From the NCBI RefSeq assembly GCF_001937195.1, contig NZ_MSDO01000005.1, forward strand, positions 62,001 through 126,000: DNA of 64,000 nt, given 5' to 3'. Position numbers and translations under genes: made by a program. The notes beneath the pieces are model-generated. The model ran no database searches. It was not told the origin of the DNA and worked only from the letters and a program-made list of their open reading frames with translations. Numbering within the stretch: the stretch's first letter is position 1; each line of letters begins with the position of its first letter. This document shows, piece by piece, positions 15,264 to 23,898 of the stretch. The stretch is from Salinicola socius (GTDB taxonomy: Bacteria > Pseudomonadota > Gammaproteobacteria > Pseudomonadales > Halomonadaceae).

Positions 15264-15611
15264 TCAGTCGTTCGTTTCGCGGAACTTCCGAGGCAGCAAA
15301 AAACCGGTGACGGCACCGCCCAACTGGAAGAGGTCAGCGGGATCTATATCGCGCAGTTCTGCTTCGGAAAGCGATGGTTCGGTGATGCGCGGCAGCACCT
15401 TGGTCAGCGCCGTCACTTCCATCTGCAGCACTTCGGTCAGCGAGACACCACGCAGGGCGCCGGACTTCGGCTTGCGCACGGTGATCTCGCTGACACTCTT
15501 GCTGCCGCGCTTGATTGGGTAGTCCAGCGTGATGACGGTTTCGCTGTCGGACTTTGTCGAGTTGACGGCGGTGGCTTCAGTGCTTTCAACGGCTGCGGTT
15601 TGTTCGGTCAT
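15264..15611 (-). CDS. E: Tail assembly chaperone gpE
   Basis: From ATG 15611 (GAGAAG upstream) the product has 115 residues, with an acidic start and then the tail-assembly family core TVRKPKSGALRGVSLTEVLQ and RITEPSLSEAELRDIDPADL. The same frame extends to 15686 with a Pro-rich PPPPPGW leader without a ribosome site, which I exclude. The last ten codons follow the slippery heptamer and are replaced by the E' sequence when ribosomes shift back one base. Confidence 0.9.
   Translation of the reverse strand: MTEQTAAVESTEATAVNSTKSDSETVITLDYPIKRGSKSVSEITVRKPKSGALRGVSLTEVLQMEVTALTKVLPRITEPSLSEAELRDIDPADLFQLGGAVTGFLLPRKFRETND
15297..15303 (-). promoter_or_regulatory. Slippery heptamer T TTT TTG for -1 frameshifting
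   Basis: In the gpE frame the codons are GGT TTT TTG, i.e. X XXY YYZ with both tRNAs able to re-pair after a one-base slip. The -1 frame continues GCT GCC TCG and runs in frame into the E' sequence to the TAG at 15106. P2 is known to use the same heptamer at the same gene junction. Confidence 0.88.
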
Positions 15612-15689
15612 GGTCTTCTCTCTACTGGCGATGTCGTACCACCCCGGCGGGGGTGGCGGTATTCGATCCGGATGGACGTAGTGCATGAA

Positions 15690-16202
15690 TTACAGGCCGA
15701 GCGCCTTTCGCCGCTTCTCGAGACGATCCTCGCCGCGCACCTTGAAGATGAAGCCAGGCACGTCGCGCTCGATGATGTCTTCCCCGTCGACGGTCAGCTT
15801 GTAGTAACTGATGGTCGTGGTGATCGACATGGTGTTGTTATCGCCTTTGCTGCCTTCGCCCATGCCGATGGTCTTGTGGCGGCCGCGCACGATGACTTCG
15901 ACCGGGACGACTTGGCCGGTTTCATCGCTTTCGTAGCTCCCGTTCATGCGCAGCATGGCGGCGTCGTGAACCGGGGAGCCGAAAGAGTCGAACAGGCCAT
16001 CGACGATCAGGCCGCCGGCGGTCCACTCCATCGTCATGAGCTGCATGCCCTGATCGACTTCGATGGGGCCATCCATGCCGCCGCCTTCGTACTCGACCAT
16101 GCGGCGGGCGAGTTCGGGCAGCGTCAGCGAGGGAATCTTGCCCTGCCAGTTGTTGCCGTCGCCGAACAGGTTGAAGTCCTTGAGGATGTTGGGGAGTGAC
16201 AT
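15690..16202 (-). CDS. FII: Major tail tube protein gpFII
   Basis: The 170-residue protein is typical of the P2 tube family: MSLPNILKDFNLFGDG at the start, LPELARRMVEYEGGGMDGPIE, and a C-terminal KVRGEDRLEKRRKALGL. It polymerises into the inner tube through which DNA passes. It lies 28 bp after the sheath gene. Confidence 0.95.
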   Translation of the reverse strand: MSLPNILKDFNLFGDGNNWQGKIPSLTLPELARRMVEYEGGGMDGPIEVDQGMQLMTMEWTAGGLIVDGLFDSFGSPVHDAAMLRMNGSYESDETGQVVPVEVIVRGRHKTIGMGEGSKGDNNTMSITTTISYYKLTVDGEDIIERDVPGFIFKVRGEDRLEKRRKALGL

Positions 16203-16230
16203 GTTTTCGGGCTCCTACTCTCTAGTCAGT

Positions 16231-17403
16231 TCAGGCGGCGACGCGCGCGGCGAAGTCGACCAGGTACTGGTCGCTGATTCGCTGCTGCAGCATGAGGTTT
16301 TCGAGCGGCGGAACTGGCGTGTAGTCGTAGTCGATGTACAACTTGCCGCTCTTGAGGACGTCGGTGGTGTTGATCTCGCTGTCGAACCAGGCGCTACCGC
16401 CGAGCAGATAGCCTTGACGAGTCAGCTCGCGCATCTTGGCGTTGATGCCTTCGATGATGTCGCGCGCCAGAGTCGGGTGCATGGGCTTGTCGATCGCCCA
16501 GAGGTGGGCCTCGGCCATGGTGTCCGCGAGTACCTGAGCGGTGCGGGTGTAGTTCTCGAACGCGAACAGCGGATCGTCTGAGCAGGTACGCGAGCCCCAG
16601 AAACGGAAACCGTCGCGGTTGATCAGCGTGGTGACATCGGCGGCGTTCAGCACGCCGGCATCGGTCGCCGGATCCTGCAGATCCCAGTAGATGTCGTGCG
16701 ACAGCCCGGTGACGCCGTTGACGGCGACGTTGCTCAACGTCTTGTGCCACCCGGTTTGTTCGTCGATCTTGGCGCGCAGGCCCATTGCCCGGGCGACGGC
16801 GGAGAGGTTGCGAGTTTGGGCAGCGTTGACATCGAAGCCGGTGAAGTCCGGCCAGATCACCATCGCCTCGCGAGCGCCGTAGGTCTGGCGGTACATCGTC
16901 GCTTCTTCGACTGAGGTGCAGCCGTAGGCGGAGAGATAGGCGAAGGCGCGCAGCTTCTGGGCGAGACTGATCAGCGCGGCGCCGACATCCTCGTCGTCGA
17001 GTTCCGGCACGCCCAGGATGCGCGGCTTGATGCCGAACTTCGCCTGCGCTGCCAGCAGCGCCTGGATGCCGGTCTTCTGGCCGGTGCCCTCGACGTTGCC
17101 GATGATGTTGGCTTTGGTCTCGTCGGCTGTCTCGCCCTCGGCGACGCGAACTATGACGGATACCGGTTTAGCTTGATCGACGATGGCATCCAGCGAGCGA
17201 GCCAGAGTGCCGGTGTCGCCAGCCTTGCCCATGGCGGTATAGGGATCGGTGACGAGCACCGGGGTATTCAGCGGGAATTGATCGGGATCGGCGTCGTCCG
17301 CTGTGGCGACCATGCCGATCACCGCCGTGGAAACGGTGCGTATCGGGCGGGTGCCTTCGTTGATCTCGACGACGCGAACGCCGTGATGGTAATCGGTCGC
17401 CAT
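16231..17403 (-). CDS. FI: Contractile tail sheath protein gpFI
   Basis: The 390-residue protein matches P2 FI: YHHGVRVVEINEGTRPI near the N-terminus, PRILGVPELDD, RETYGARE-like RQTYGAREAMVIWPDF, and FRFWGSRTCSDDPLF in the C-terminal domain. It is the first gene of the FI-D operon. A GGAG ribosome site lies in an 83-bp leader downstream of the 17487 dyad. Confidence 0.96.
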   Translation of the reverse strand: MATDYHHGVRVVEINEGTRPIRTVSTAVIGMVATADDADPDQFPLNTPVLVTDPYTAMGKAGDTGTLARSLDAIVDQAKPVSVIVRVAEGETADETKANIIGNVEGTGQKTGIQALLAAQAKFGIKPRILGVPELDDEDVGAALISLAQKLRAFAYLSAYGCTSVEEATMYRQTYGAREAMVIWPDFTGFDVNAAQTRNLSAVARAMGLRAKIDEQTGWHKTLSNVAVNGVTGLSHDIYWDLQDPATDAGVLNAADVTTLINRDGFRFWGSRTCSDDPLFAFENYTRTAQVLADTMAEAHLWAIDKPMHPTLARDIIEGINAKMRELTRQGYLLGGSAWFDSEINTTDVLKSGKLYIDYDYTPVPPLENLMLQQRISDQYLVDFAARVAA

Positions 17404-17486
17404 GGGCGAGCTCCTGCGCAGGTGGTGGTTCGATGCATGCGTGCGGCCATGCTTGCGCGGCCGGCGACGGAGCTCTAGCGGTGGGC

Positions 17487-17509
17487 GTTGTAGATCGGTG
17501 ATCTACAAC
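17487..17509 (-). promoter_or_regulatory. Late promoter P_F activator site (23-bp palindrome)
   Basis: Perfect 10-bp arms GTTGTAGATC / GATCTACAAC with a 3-bp centre. It is 83 bp before the sheath start on the minus strand, where P2 has P_F. A possible -10 element, AAGCAT, starts 33 bases after the dyad. The TGT and ACA half-sites match the dyad form bound by Ogr proteins; here they are 13 bases apart. Confidence 0.8.
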
Positions 17510-17637
17510 GCGGGGTAGGTGGCGGCAACTTTTTACGATTGGTGTGAATTTGCTCCCAAAATGGGCGGCAAGCGTCGCAGCGGGGCGCGGCGGCGGGGGT
17601 ACGGTGGTGGGGCAACCCCACTACCGAGGAACATCCG

Positions 17638-17931
17638 ATGAAAAATTTGCAACGAATCCGTACTCGTCTCGTCCGCATTGTCCCGCCGATTGAACGTTGG
17701 CCGACGTGGTTGGTGTCCGTGATGGGCCTGATGACGTGGCTCGTTTATGAGCATCAACAGCTGATGCAGGCCGCATTATTGGGACTACTGGTGCCCGCAA
17801 CGCTGGCTGCCGGCTTTACTACAGAGGCCATGCCGCTATGGGCATTCGTTTCGGTGGTCGCGGTGTTCATCGCTCAGATGAGGAGATTGCTGGCCGATTG
17901 CTATCGTGTCCTGGCTGCTCGCGGCTACTGA
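17638..17931 (+). CDS. Small membrane protein inserted between fibre and sheath operons
   Basis: The 97-residue protein has a basic, amphipathic N-terminus (RIRTRLVRIVPP) and two or three hydrophobic segments (WLVSVMGLMTWLVY, ALLGLLVPATLAAG, LWAFVSVVAVFIAQ). GAGGAAC precedes the ATG. It runs against the late genes at the junction where P2 carries its fun(Z) moron. No family is recognised. It could alter susceptibility of the lysogen (inference) or be a holin-like protein. Confidence 0.65.
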   Translation: MKNLQRIRTRLVRIVPPIERWPTWLVSVMGLMTWLVYEHQQLMQAALLGLLVPATLAAGFTTEAMPLWAFVSVVAVFIAQMRRLLADCYRVLAARGY

Positions 17932-17933
17932 GA

Positions 17934-17957
17934 AAAAAGCCCGCACGCGGCGGGCTT
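17934..17957 (-). terminator. Rho-independent terminator at the end of the V-H operon
   Basis: On the minus strand a GCCCGC / GCGGGC stem with a short loop is followed by six T. It lies 27 bp after the stop of the leftward gene ending at 17984. The hairpin can also slow the rightward gene ending at 17931. Confidence 0.8.
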
Positions 17958-17983
17958 ATCTGGATGACTTGGGCTCAGATGGA

Positions 17984-18316
17984 CTATGTCAGAAAGACAT
18001 CGACTCCGATCTGTATGGCGTAGAGCAGCAGCAGGCAAACGAGCGCGGGAGTCATCCAGTCGAGCATCGAATCACGCGTCCAGCTCCGTGCCATTCCCTC
18101 CCACCACCGGACGGGCAGCTTCTTTCCCCAACGCCAGCCACGCGCGACGCCGAGCCGGTACTCGTGAGAGGTGCACTCGCGGGCGAGAAACCAGACAACG
18201 GGAATCGCGAAGGCTATCAGCGCGGCGCCGGGGATATCGAATAGGGCGAGGATCGCCCAGGCGACCAGCATCATGACTGCGCCGATCAGTGCGTGCTGCC
18301 AGTTGGTTCGGTTCAT
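17984..18316 (-). CDS. Phage membrane protein of unknown function
   Basis: The 110-residue protein has hydrophobic segments at about residues 9-45 (two passes) and 88-108, with a Trp/Arg-rich middle (RGWRWGKKLPVRWWEGMAR). It overlaps the fibre-assembly gene by 4 bp (ATGA) and is the last gene before the operon terminator. No family is recognised. Confidence 0.65.
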   Translation of the reverse strand: MNRTNWQHALIGAVMMLVAWAILALFDIPGAALIAFAIPVVWFLARECTSHEYRLGVARGWRWGKKLPVRWWEGMARSWTRDSMLDWMTPALVCLLLLYAIQIGVDVFLT

Positions 18317-18945
18317 GCGAGTTCCTCGATGGTGGTGTCGGTGTTCCAGGTGATCGCTTCGAGAGCGGTGCGATCACCTGCCGCCTCGGCTGCGGTGACC
18401 GCGTCCTTGAGCTGCCAGCTCTTTGCCAGCAGCGCTTGCTTGAACTCTTTCGCAGCGTCGGTGAGTGCGATCATCTGCTCCGGCGTGAGCGCGTAGACGG
18501 TGTTCGATTTCGCGCGCAGCGACATCACCGCGCCGGTCTCACCGGCGGTGCGCAGATCCCGCGCTTCGATTGCCAGGCCGAGCAGGTTCGCTTCGTCCTG
18601 ATCGGGGCGGGTCTGGATCACGTCATCCGTGTCGCCAGGCAGGGGGTAGGGCATGCCCGCGGCGAGTGCGGCTGAAAGTGCGGCTTCGATCTCGGATCGC
18701 TTACGCCTTGCCATAACCGCGAGCGGTATTACTCGCGGTGGGATCTCCTGACCCGAGGCAATGATCGCGGCATGGATCTGCTGACCGAGTGCTTCGGCGT
18801 CTTCTGCCGAGGCTGTAAACGGTATCCAGCCGTGCGAAGGGTGCTCGATCTCGCAGTCGATAGTGCTATCGACATTGCGCACCGGGTTGCGCCATGCCGG
18901 TGTAGTTACGACTGGCACGACCGCGTCGATAACTGCGTCGCTCAT
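18313..18945 (-). CDS. Tail fibre assembly-type protein with DUF4376-like domain
   Basis: In the 210-residue product the C-terminal half (EANLLGLAIEARDL, NTVYALTPEQMIALTDAAKEFKQAL) matches the DUF4376 pattern found in proteins next to phage fibres. The N-terminal part resembles small fibre-associated domains (HPSHGWIPFTA). It directly follows the fibre gene, with the start codon sharing one base with its stop, the position of gpG in P2. A chaperone role is inferred from position. Confidence 0.75.
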   Translation of the reverse strand: MSDAVIDAVVPVVTTPAWRNPVRNVDSTIDCEIEHPSHGWIPFTASAEDAEALGQQIHAAIIASGQEIPPRVIPLAVMARRKRSEIEAALSAALAAGMPYPLPGDTDDVIQTRPDQDEANLLGLAIEARDLRTAGETGAVMSLRAKSNTVYALTPEQMIALTDAAKEFKQALLAKSWQLKDAVTAAEAAGDRTALEAITWNTDTTIEELA

Positions 18946-21374
18946 TAGGAGATCCTCAGAAACAGGGAAATCGAGTTGTTGCCGTCATTATCGGCGTCGT
19001 GGATATACCCCATTAAACGCCACGTACCGCTAGGGCGTTGATTTGTAGCCGCATCAGCGCCGGCGTAACGCAGATTACTACCGGAAAATGTGTCCCCCGG
19101 TGATACCGAACCATCGCCGGGCGAGCCGTCGGCCATGAAAAAAGCGTATGTGCCAACTCCGCCAAGCGATTGATTTAGCAAGCCGGCGTCGATACCACCA
19201 TCAGCGCGATCAATACGGCCGTCCGGCCGGATACGGAACCGATAGTCGCTGCCGTCGTGATAATCGACGTTGCCACTACTCGAGACGGAAAGTCGCGCTC
19301 CACCATTGGTTATTTTTGTAGCGTCGTAGTCCCTCTCTTTGAGTAGACGATCGCCGCCGGCTTCGACCCAGCCAGGGCCGAGCAGTACGCGCGGCGTGTC
19401 CTTGCCGGGTTCCTGGTCGGCGTAGAACGCCAGTGTGTTGGCACCCTCGTCGTAAACGATGCCGTCCCAGTTAGTACTACCGCCGGAGCCAAGACGCAGT
19501 CGGCCGCTGGCAACGACCAGCTCGGGATAAATCACCGCTAGATCTGATGTGAAATAAGCCTGGCGATCATTGTTTGCCCATATCTCTATTTGGCCGTCAC
19601 CGCTTCCTCGAATGCCTGAGTCGGTGTCGCCCAGCGCGATTCCCGTGCCATTCCAAAACGACTTACTGGTGTCGACGCCAGTGCCAACTGCCAAGCCATC
19701 GACGATACGAACGTGATTAGGCGCAAACTCCATCACGATGTGACTGTTTTTACTGTCTCTAACCCATGCTGAACCGCCGCTTTCTGAAAACTCCCAGTTG
19801 GGCAGCATGAATCCCTCGCCGAAGCCATCGTCGTTGATGACGATCTTATTGACGCCCGTTATATCGTGGTTTGTCATTTCCAGGCCGCTAACCAATCTCA
19901 CCCCACCGGCGGCATCTGCTGTTAATACATTTGAAACAGCTAACTGATTATCGATCCGTATAGTCGACTTCGTCGCGACCAATTGTCGCTCGTTGTTTGC
20001 CCAAATCTCGACTTGGCCGTCACCGACACCACGGATGCCAGAATCGTTGTCGACTAGTGCGATAGCGCCGCCGTTCTCGAAATCATTACCAGGAATTGCG
20101 CCCCCGACACCCAATGATTTAAAGGCGCGGCAATACGTTTCTTTGAATTCGAACGCGGTTACGCATCCGCTGACATCGTCGGCATTTCCGCCATCGGCGT
20201 CGATTTTAATGGCCATGCCGCCGCCGTTGTAGAACAGCGCGCCCATGCCGGAGTTCGTCGATTTATCGAATAGCAACAGCGACGGTTCGAACGCCATCAC
20301 CCTGATGCCGTAATCGTTGCCGTCATCGAAGTGGCCGCCGGTGCTGACCGTCAGCGGACCACCTAGGGACTGCATAGCGTCGACGTTATTGCGAACCAGT
20401 GCCGACAGCGGCTGGCCACCGACCTTGGAGGCGTCGCCAGCGCTTCCCGAGACGTTGATGTCGTAGCTGCCTGAAAGCCTCGCTTTTGGCACGGTGCCAG
20501 CATTGAGATTGCTGGCGCTCCGAAAATAGGCTTCATCCTTGAGCGCGGCCGAGCCCAGCGCCGCAAACGCGGCCTGCACGGTCTTCGGGTCGCCGAGCGT
20601 GGCGAGCGCACCGAGCGAGATCCGGTCCGCCGCGTGCGCGCCGGTTTCCGTTCGGTGGGCATCGAGCGCGACTTTGTTGCCTGCAGGCGTGACGGCTCGA
20701 GTGTTGTCAGCGCCGTCCCTGGTTTCGGCGGAGGTGGCCAGCTCGACCATGCCCTGATTGTTAGTGTTGGCCGCCGGATGATCGCGGCTGGCTGCATGGT
20801 CGGTGAGCTGTTTCACCGTGGCGTAGGCGGCCAACACTTTATCGATGAACACTTTCAAAGTGCGTGGGACGATGGCGCGATGGCGGTCAGTACCGGCGTC
20901 CACTTCATCCTGGGTGGCTATCTCGATCACGCCTTGAACGGTTTCGGACGCGGGTGGGTTGAGGAAGGCAGCGTCGCCGAACGTGAGCGACGAGACGTCG
21001 ATATCCGCAATCTCGATATCCGTGGCGAGCAGCAGCGTCGCGGGTGCGGCCTTCTCGATGATCCAGTCGTCGGGCTGGCTGAAATAGGCGAAGAACACGC
21101 CGTTATCGAGGAATAGGCCGATCTCGCCGACGCTGTAGGTGTCGCTGGTCTCATCCTGCAGGGTGACGTGAATGATATCGGGCGCGACGGTTTCACCGGC
21201 GATGGTGTCGACGCGCTTGATCGGATCGACGAGGTCGGTGCGGGTTCGGTCGCTGGCTTGATACTGGCCGCGACCGAGGCCGATCTCGGCGATCTGGCGC
21301 GCGCCGGTGCCGGTGTTGTCGTCGTTGGTCAGCGCCGCGCGGCCGGCGTCGGTGACGATGAATCGAATCGCCAT
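18945..21374 (-). CDS. H: Tail fibre protein gpH
   Basis: The 809-residue protein has a conserved P2-like attachment domain at residues 1-150 (RFIVTDAGRAAL, DETSDTYSVGEIGLFLDNGVFFAYFSQ), then spacer repeats (QGVIEIATQDEVDAG, QGMVELATSAET) and a long variable shaft. Two internal segments near residues 440-465 and 580-605 share DSGIRG.GDGQ.EIWANN.RQ, an internal duplication. The C-terminal domain probably decides receptor choice. Confidence 0.92.
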   Translation of the reverse strand: MAIRFIVTDAGRAALTNDDNTGTGARQIAEIGLGRGQYQASDRTRTDLVDPIKRVDTIAGETVAPDIIHVTLQDETSDTYSVGEIGLFLDNGVFFAYFSQPDDWIIEKAAPATLLLATDIEIADIDVSSLTFGDAAFLNPPASETVQGVIEIATQDEVDAGTDRHRAIVPRTLKVFIDKVLAAYATVKQLTDHAASRDHPAANTNNQGMVELATSAETRDGADNTRAVTPAGNKVALDAHRTETGAHAADRISLGALATLGDPKTVQAAFAALGSAALKDEAYFRSASNLNAGTVPKARLSGSYDINVSGSAGDASKVGGQPLSALVRNNVDAMQSLGGPLTVSTGGHFDDGNDYGIRVMAFEPSLLLFDKSTNSGMGALFYNGGGMAIKIDADGGNADDVSGCVTAFEFKETYCRAFKSLGVGGAIPGNDFENGGAIALVDNDSGIRGVGDGQVEIWANNERQLVATKSTIRIDNQLAVSNVLTADAAGGVRLVSGLEMTNHDITGVNKIVINDDGFGEGFMLPNWEFSESGGSAWVRDSKNSHIVMEFAPNHVRIVDGLAVGTGVDTSKSFWNGTGIALGDTDSGIRGSGDGQIEIWANNDRQAYFTSDLAVIYPELVVASGRLRLGSGGSTNWDGIVYDEGANTLAFYADQEPGKDTPRVLLGPGWVEAGGDRLLKERDYDATKITNGGARLSVSSSGNVDYHDGSDYRFRIRPDGRIDRADGGIDAGLLNQSLGGVGTYAFFMADGSPGDGSVSPGDTFSGSNLRYAGADAATNQRPSGTWRLMGYIHDADNDGNNSISLFLRIS

Positions 21375-21384
21375 GGGCTCTCCG

Positions 21385-21948
21385 TCAGTCTGCTGTGGCC
21401 GTCAGGCGGCGGTAGATGTAGGGGCGGGCGACGGCGACGATGCCGACGCCGGCGGTGGCATTCAGCCCGGCGGTGAAGGTGAAGTGGCTGCGGACCGGCT
21501 TCGTCCGGCTTATTTCGTCGACGATGTCCTGCTGGTATTCGGCTGTGTTCGGGACGTCGGCACCGAGCGAGAGGGTGACGTCGAAGGTGTGCGGTTCGCC
21601 GGGCGTGGCGCGCTGCCACCATTCGCGGATCGTCAGGCTCGAGCCAAACGAGCGGACGACGTCCCGGACGCTCTTGGCCGTCCCCTTCCGGCGCTGGATC
21701 TCGATCGCATCGCGGATCCGTTGACGCTTGATGCGTTCCGGCCAGTACGGTTGCCAGGAATCCAGCGACATTGCCCAGGCGAGCCAAGGCAGCAGATCGG
21801 CGGGGCAGGTATCCGGGTTCCAGAGCGAGCGCAGCGGCACCGGCAGATCAGCCGCCGTTGCCGTGGTCGCTTCGAGGGCGCGCTCGGCGGTGGTGGCGTT
21901 GGGTGGCAGCAGGCTGACAGCGCGGCCTCGGGCGTCTGAATCACTCAT
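21385..21948 (-). CDS. I: Baseplate protein gpI
   Basis: The 187-residue protein has the tail protein I pattern: SLLPPNATTAERALEATTA, LWNPDTCPADLLPWLAWAMSLDSW and IRDAIEIQRRKGT. The start at 21948 overlaps the gpJ stop (ATGAGTGA); ATG 21960 is an in-frame alternative. gpI joins the baseplate wedge to the fibre. Confidence 0.93.
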   Translation of the reverse strand: MSDSDARGRAVSLLPPNATTAERALEATTATAADLPVPLRSLWNPDTCPADLLPWLAWAMSLDSWQPYWPERIKRQRIRDAIEIQRRKGTAKSVRDVVRSFGSSLTIREWWQRATPGEPHTFDVTLSLGADVPNTAEYQQDIVDEISRTKPVRSHFTFTAGLNATAGVGIVAVARPYIYRRLTATAD

Positions 21949-22840
21949 CGAGGCCCCCATCGGTCAGGTCTATGGCCGTGCAGTAGGTCGCCTGGGTGCG
22001 GTCGACGACGATACTGGCCGCCGGCTCGGCGAGCTCAACGCTTTGGACGCCGGGCTGATGGAGCGCGGCGTAGAGGCCGGACAGCGTGACGTCGAGCCCT
22101 AGGCGGTGCTGTTGCTCGGCGTACGTTGCGGCCTGTTCCTGGGCCTGGCGCATGACGACTTCGCGATCCGGCCCGGCGTAGAAATAGAGCGTTGCATCGA
22201 TGGCGTATTCGATGATCTCGGCCGACTGGACGGTGACGTGGTCGGTGAGCGGGCGGACGTCCTCGGCGGATAGTGTCGCGTCGACGACATCGAGCAGTGA
22301 CGCTGGCGCGTTGCCGTTGTCGTTGCGGGAAAGCACGGTGACGACCACCTCGCCGGGCGATGGGCTTGTCGCGCTGGCATCGAGCACCGCACCATCGGCC
22401 GACAGCGCGTGAAACACGTAGGCGCCCTCGGGGCCTGCCGTACTGAACCCTTCGAGCGAGAGCTGAATACGGCGGCGAAAGTCGGCGTCGGTCTCGAACG
22501 TCGGTTCGACCGGCGGTATGGCATTGGGATTGCCTTCGCTCAGTGTCTGACGCTCGACACCGTAGAGCGCGCCAAGTTGGTCGAGATCCGCGCCGATGGC
22601 GTAGGCGAGCATGACACCCTTGGCCGCTTCGTTGATGCGCTGGCGAAGCAGCATTTCCCGGTAGGCCGCGACCTGCAGGACTTTGTAAGCGGGGTCGGAT
22701 TCGACGGTAACGTCAAAGCTCGGATCGCGTTCGCGCAGGTCGGCGAGCATGGCGTCGAATATAGTCTCGAACTCGATTGCCTCGACGACATCCGGTGCCG
22801 GCAGGCGAGAGAGATCGACCGCTGTAAAACCGCCACTCAT
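21941..22840 (-). CDS. J: Baseplate wedge protein gpJ
   Basis: The 299-residue protein follows the gpJ family: LSRLPAPDVVEAIEFETIFD, AYREMLLRQRINEAAKGVMLAYA.GADLD, and RRIQLSLEGFSTAGPEGAYVFHA. Its start overlaps the gpW stop and its end overlaps gpI, in the P2 order V-W-J-I-H. Confidence 0.95.
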   Translation of the reverse strand: MSGGFTAVDLSRLPAPDVVEAIEFETIFDAMLADLRERDPSFDVTVESDPAYKVLQVAAYREMLLRQRINEAAKGVMLAYAIGADLDQLGALYGVERQTLSEGNPNAIPPVEPTFETDADFRRRIQLSLEGFSTAGPEGAYVFHALSADGAVLDASATSPSPGEVVVTVLSRNDNGNAPASLLDVVDATLSAEDVRPLTDHVTVQSAEIIEYAIDATLYFYAGPDREVVMRQAQEQAATYAEQQHRLGLDVTLSGLYAALHQPGVQSVELAEPAASIVVDRTQATYCTAIDLTDGGLDE

Positions 22841-23187
22841 GAGGCGCGCTCCGATAGGGGAATACTCAGGGCGACGACGTTGTCATCGTCGGTGACGCCG
22901 TCGATCTCGAAGGTAACTCGGCCCGGCTCGGTGGTGCTGACGCTCTTGCGAATCGCGGTGACGCGGACGCGCGGCTCCCAGCGCAGAATCGCCATCACCG
23001 AGGCGCTGTAGGCTTGCAGTAGCGTGGCGTCATTCAGTGGCTGGTCGATCATGCTGGGCAGGAGCGAGCCGTAGTCACGGCGCATGACGCGGGAGCCGAT
23101 GGGCGTCGTCAGGATGTCGGCGATGGACTGACGGATGTGATCGATGCCATTCAGGGCGGTACCGTTGCCGCGACTCATGCCGCCCAT
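22837..23187 (-). CDS. W: Baseplate protein gpW (gp25-like)
   Basis: The 116-residue protein has the gp25-like lysozyme-fold pattern (IRQSIADILTTPIGSRVMRRDYGS, LRWEPRVRV). It starts in a TGATG overlap with the gpV stop; ATG 23178 is an alternative. The T4 homologue gp25 is a wedge component. Confidence 0.94.
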   Translation of the reverse strand: MGGMSRGNGTALNGIDHIRQSIADILTTPIGSRVMRRDYGSLLPSMIDQPLNDATLLQAYSASVMAILRWEPRVRVTAIRKSVSTTEPGRVTFEIDGVTDDDNVVALSIPLSERAS

Positions 23188-23828
23188 CAGCTGACACCCT
23201 CGGTTTTGTCGCCGCCGCGCTGTACGCCGTCATGCGTGTGGCTCGAGCTGATGTCTTTGCCGTTGCTGGTCACGGCTCCCTTGAACGCGACATCGCCGGC
23301 CATCGTGGCCGTTTTGCCGCTGGGCTGGCTGAAGTTGCCGTTCAGCGTGAGGTTGCCATTGATGACGGTATTGGCATTGATCGTTGCGCCGGCACTGGCC
23401 GTGGCGGTTAGAGCGGCGGCGGTGTTCACGGTGACGTCGGCCTTGGCGTCGATCGAGGCGGATCCGGGAAGCGTGGCACGCAGGTGGCTTGCTTTGTGGT
23501 CGTACTCGAGCACGGCGCCATCCGGACACACTCGGCGCCAGAGATTGGCGGCATCGGCCGGTGCGGGGTGAGCGGTGCTGAATAGGCCGGTGAGTACGAC
23601 GCCCGAGGCAGGATCCCCACCGGGAGAAAACAGGATGACCTGCTCGCCGACGGTCGGCGGATCCCAGTCGAGGGTGGTACCGGCGCGCAGCGTCAGCCAC
23701 TGCAGCCATGTGGTCAGCATGTCGCCCGACCGGACTCTGACACGCGCAGCCGCGTGATCGACCTCGGCGATGGTACCGAGGCGGATCAGGTTGTGAATCA
23801 GGCGGAGTAGTTCGGCGGCGTTGTTCAT
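23187..23828 (-). CDS. V: Baseplate central spike gpV
   Basis: The 213-residue protein has the gpV OB-fold start (LIRLGTIAEVDHAAARVRV), TTWLQWLTLRAG, PPTVGEQVILFSPGGD, then a Thr/Ala-rich beta-helical tail (ADVTVNTAAALTATASAGATINANTV) and an SSSHTHDGV end that may carry the metal-binding His residues of the spike tip. The ATG lies exactly 44 bp after the 23873 dyad and has no Shine-Dalgarno sequence, so a leaderless message is possible. Confidence 0.94.
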   Translation of the reverse strand: MNNAAELLRLIHNLIRLGTIAEVDHAAARVRVRSGDMLTTWLQWLTLRAGTTLDWDPPTVGEQVILFSPGGDPASGVVLTGLFSTAHPAPADAANLWRRVCPDGAVLEYDHKASHLRATLPGSASIDAKADVTVNTAAALTATASAGATINANTVINGNLTLNGNFSQPSGKTATMAGDVAFKGAVTSNGKDISSSHTHDGVQRGGDKTEGVS

Positions 23829-23872
23829 GCCGCGATGGTTGCGCGCTGTTGGGATCGGCGGAAGCGAGCGGC

Positions 23873-23895
23873 GTTGTAGATCCCGAATCTACAAC
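23873..23895 (-). promoter_or_regulatory. Late promoter P_V activator site (23-bp palindrome)
   Basis: Arms GTTGTAGAT / ATCTACAAC with a 5-bp centre, between gpS and gpV. On the minus strand AACCAT starts 33 bases after the dyad, the same distance as AAGCAT at P_F. The gpV start codon lies 44 bases after the dyad, so the transcript may begin at or near the ATG. Confidence 0.8.
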
Positions 23896-23898
23896 GGC

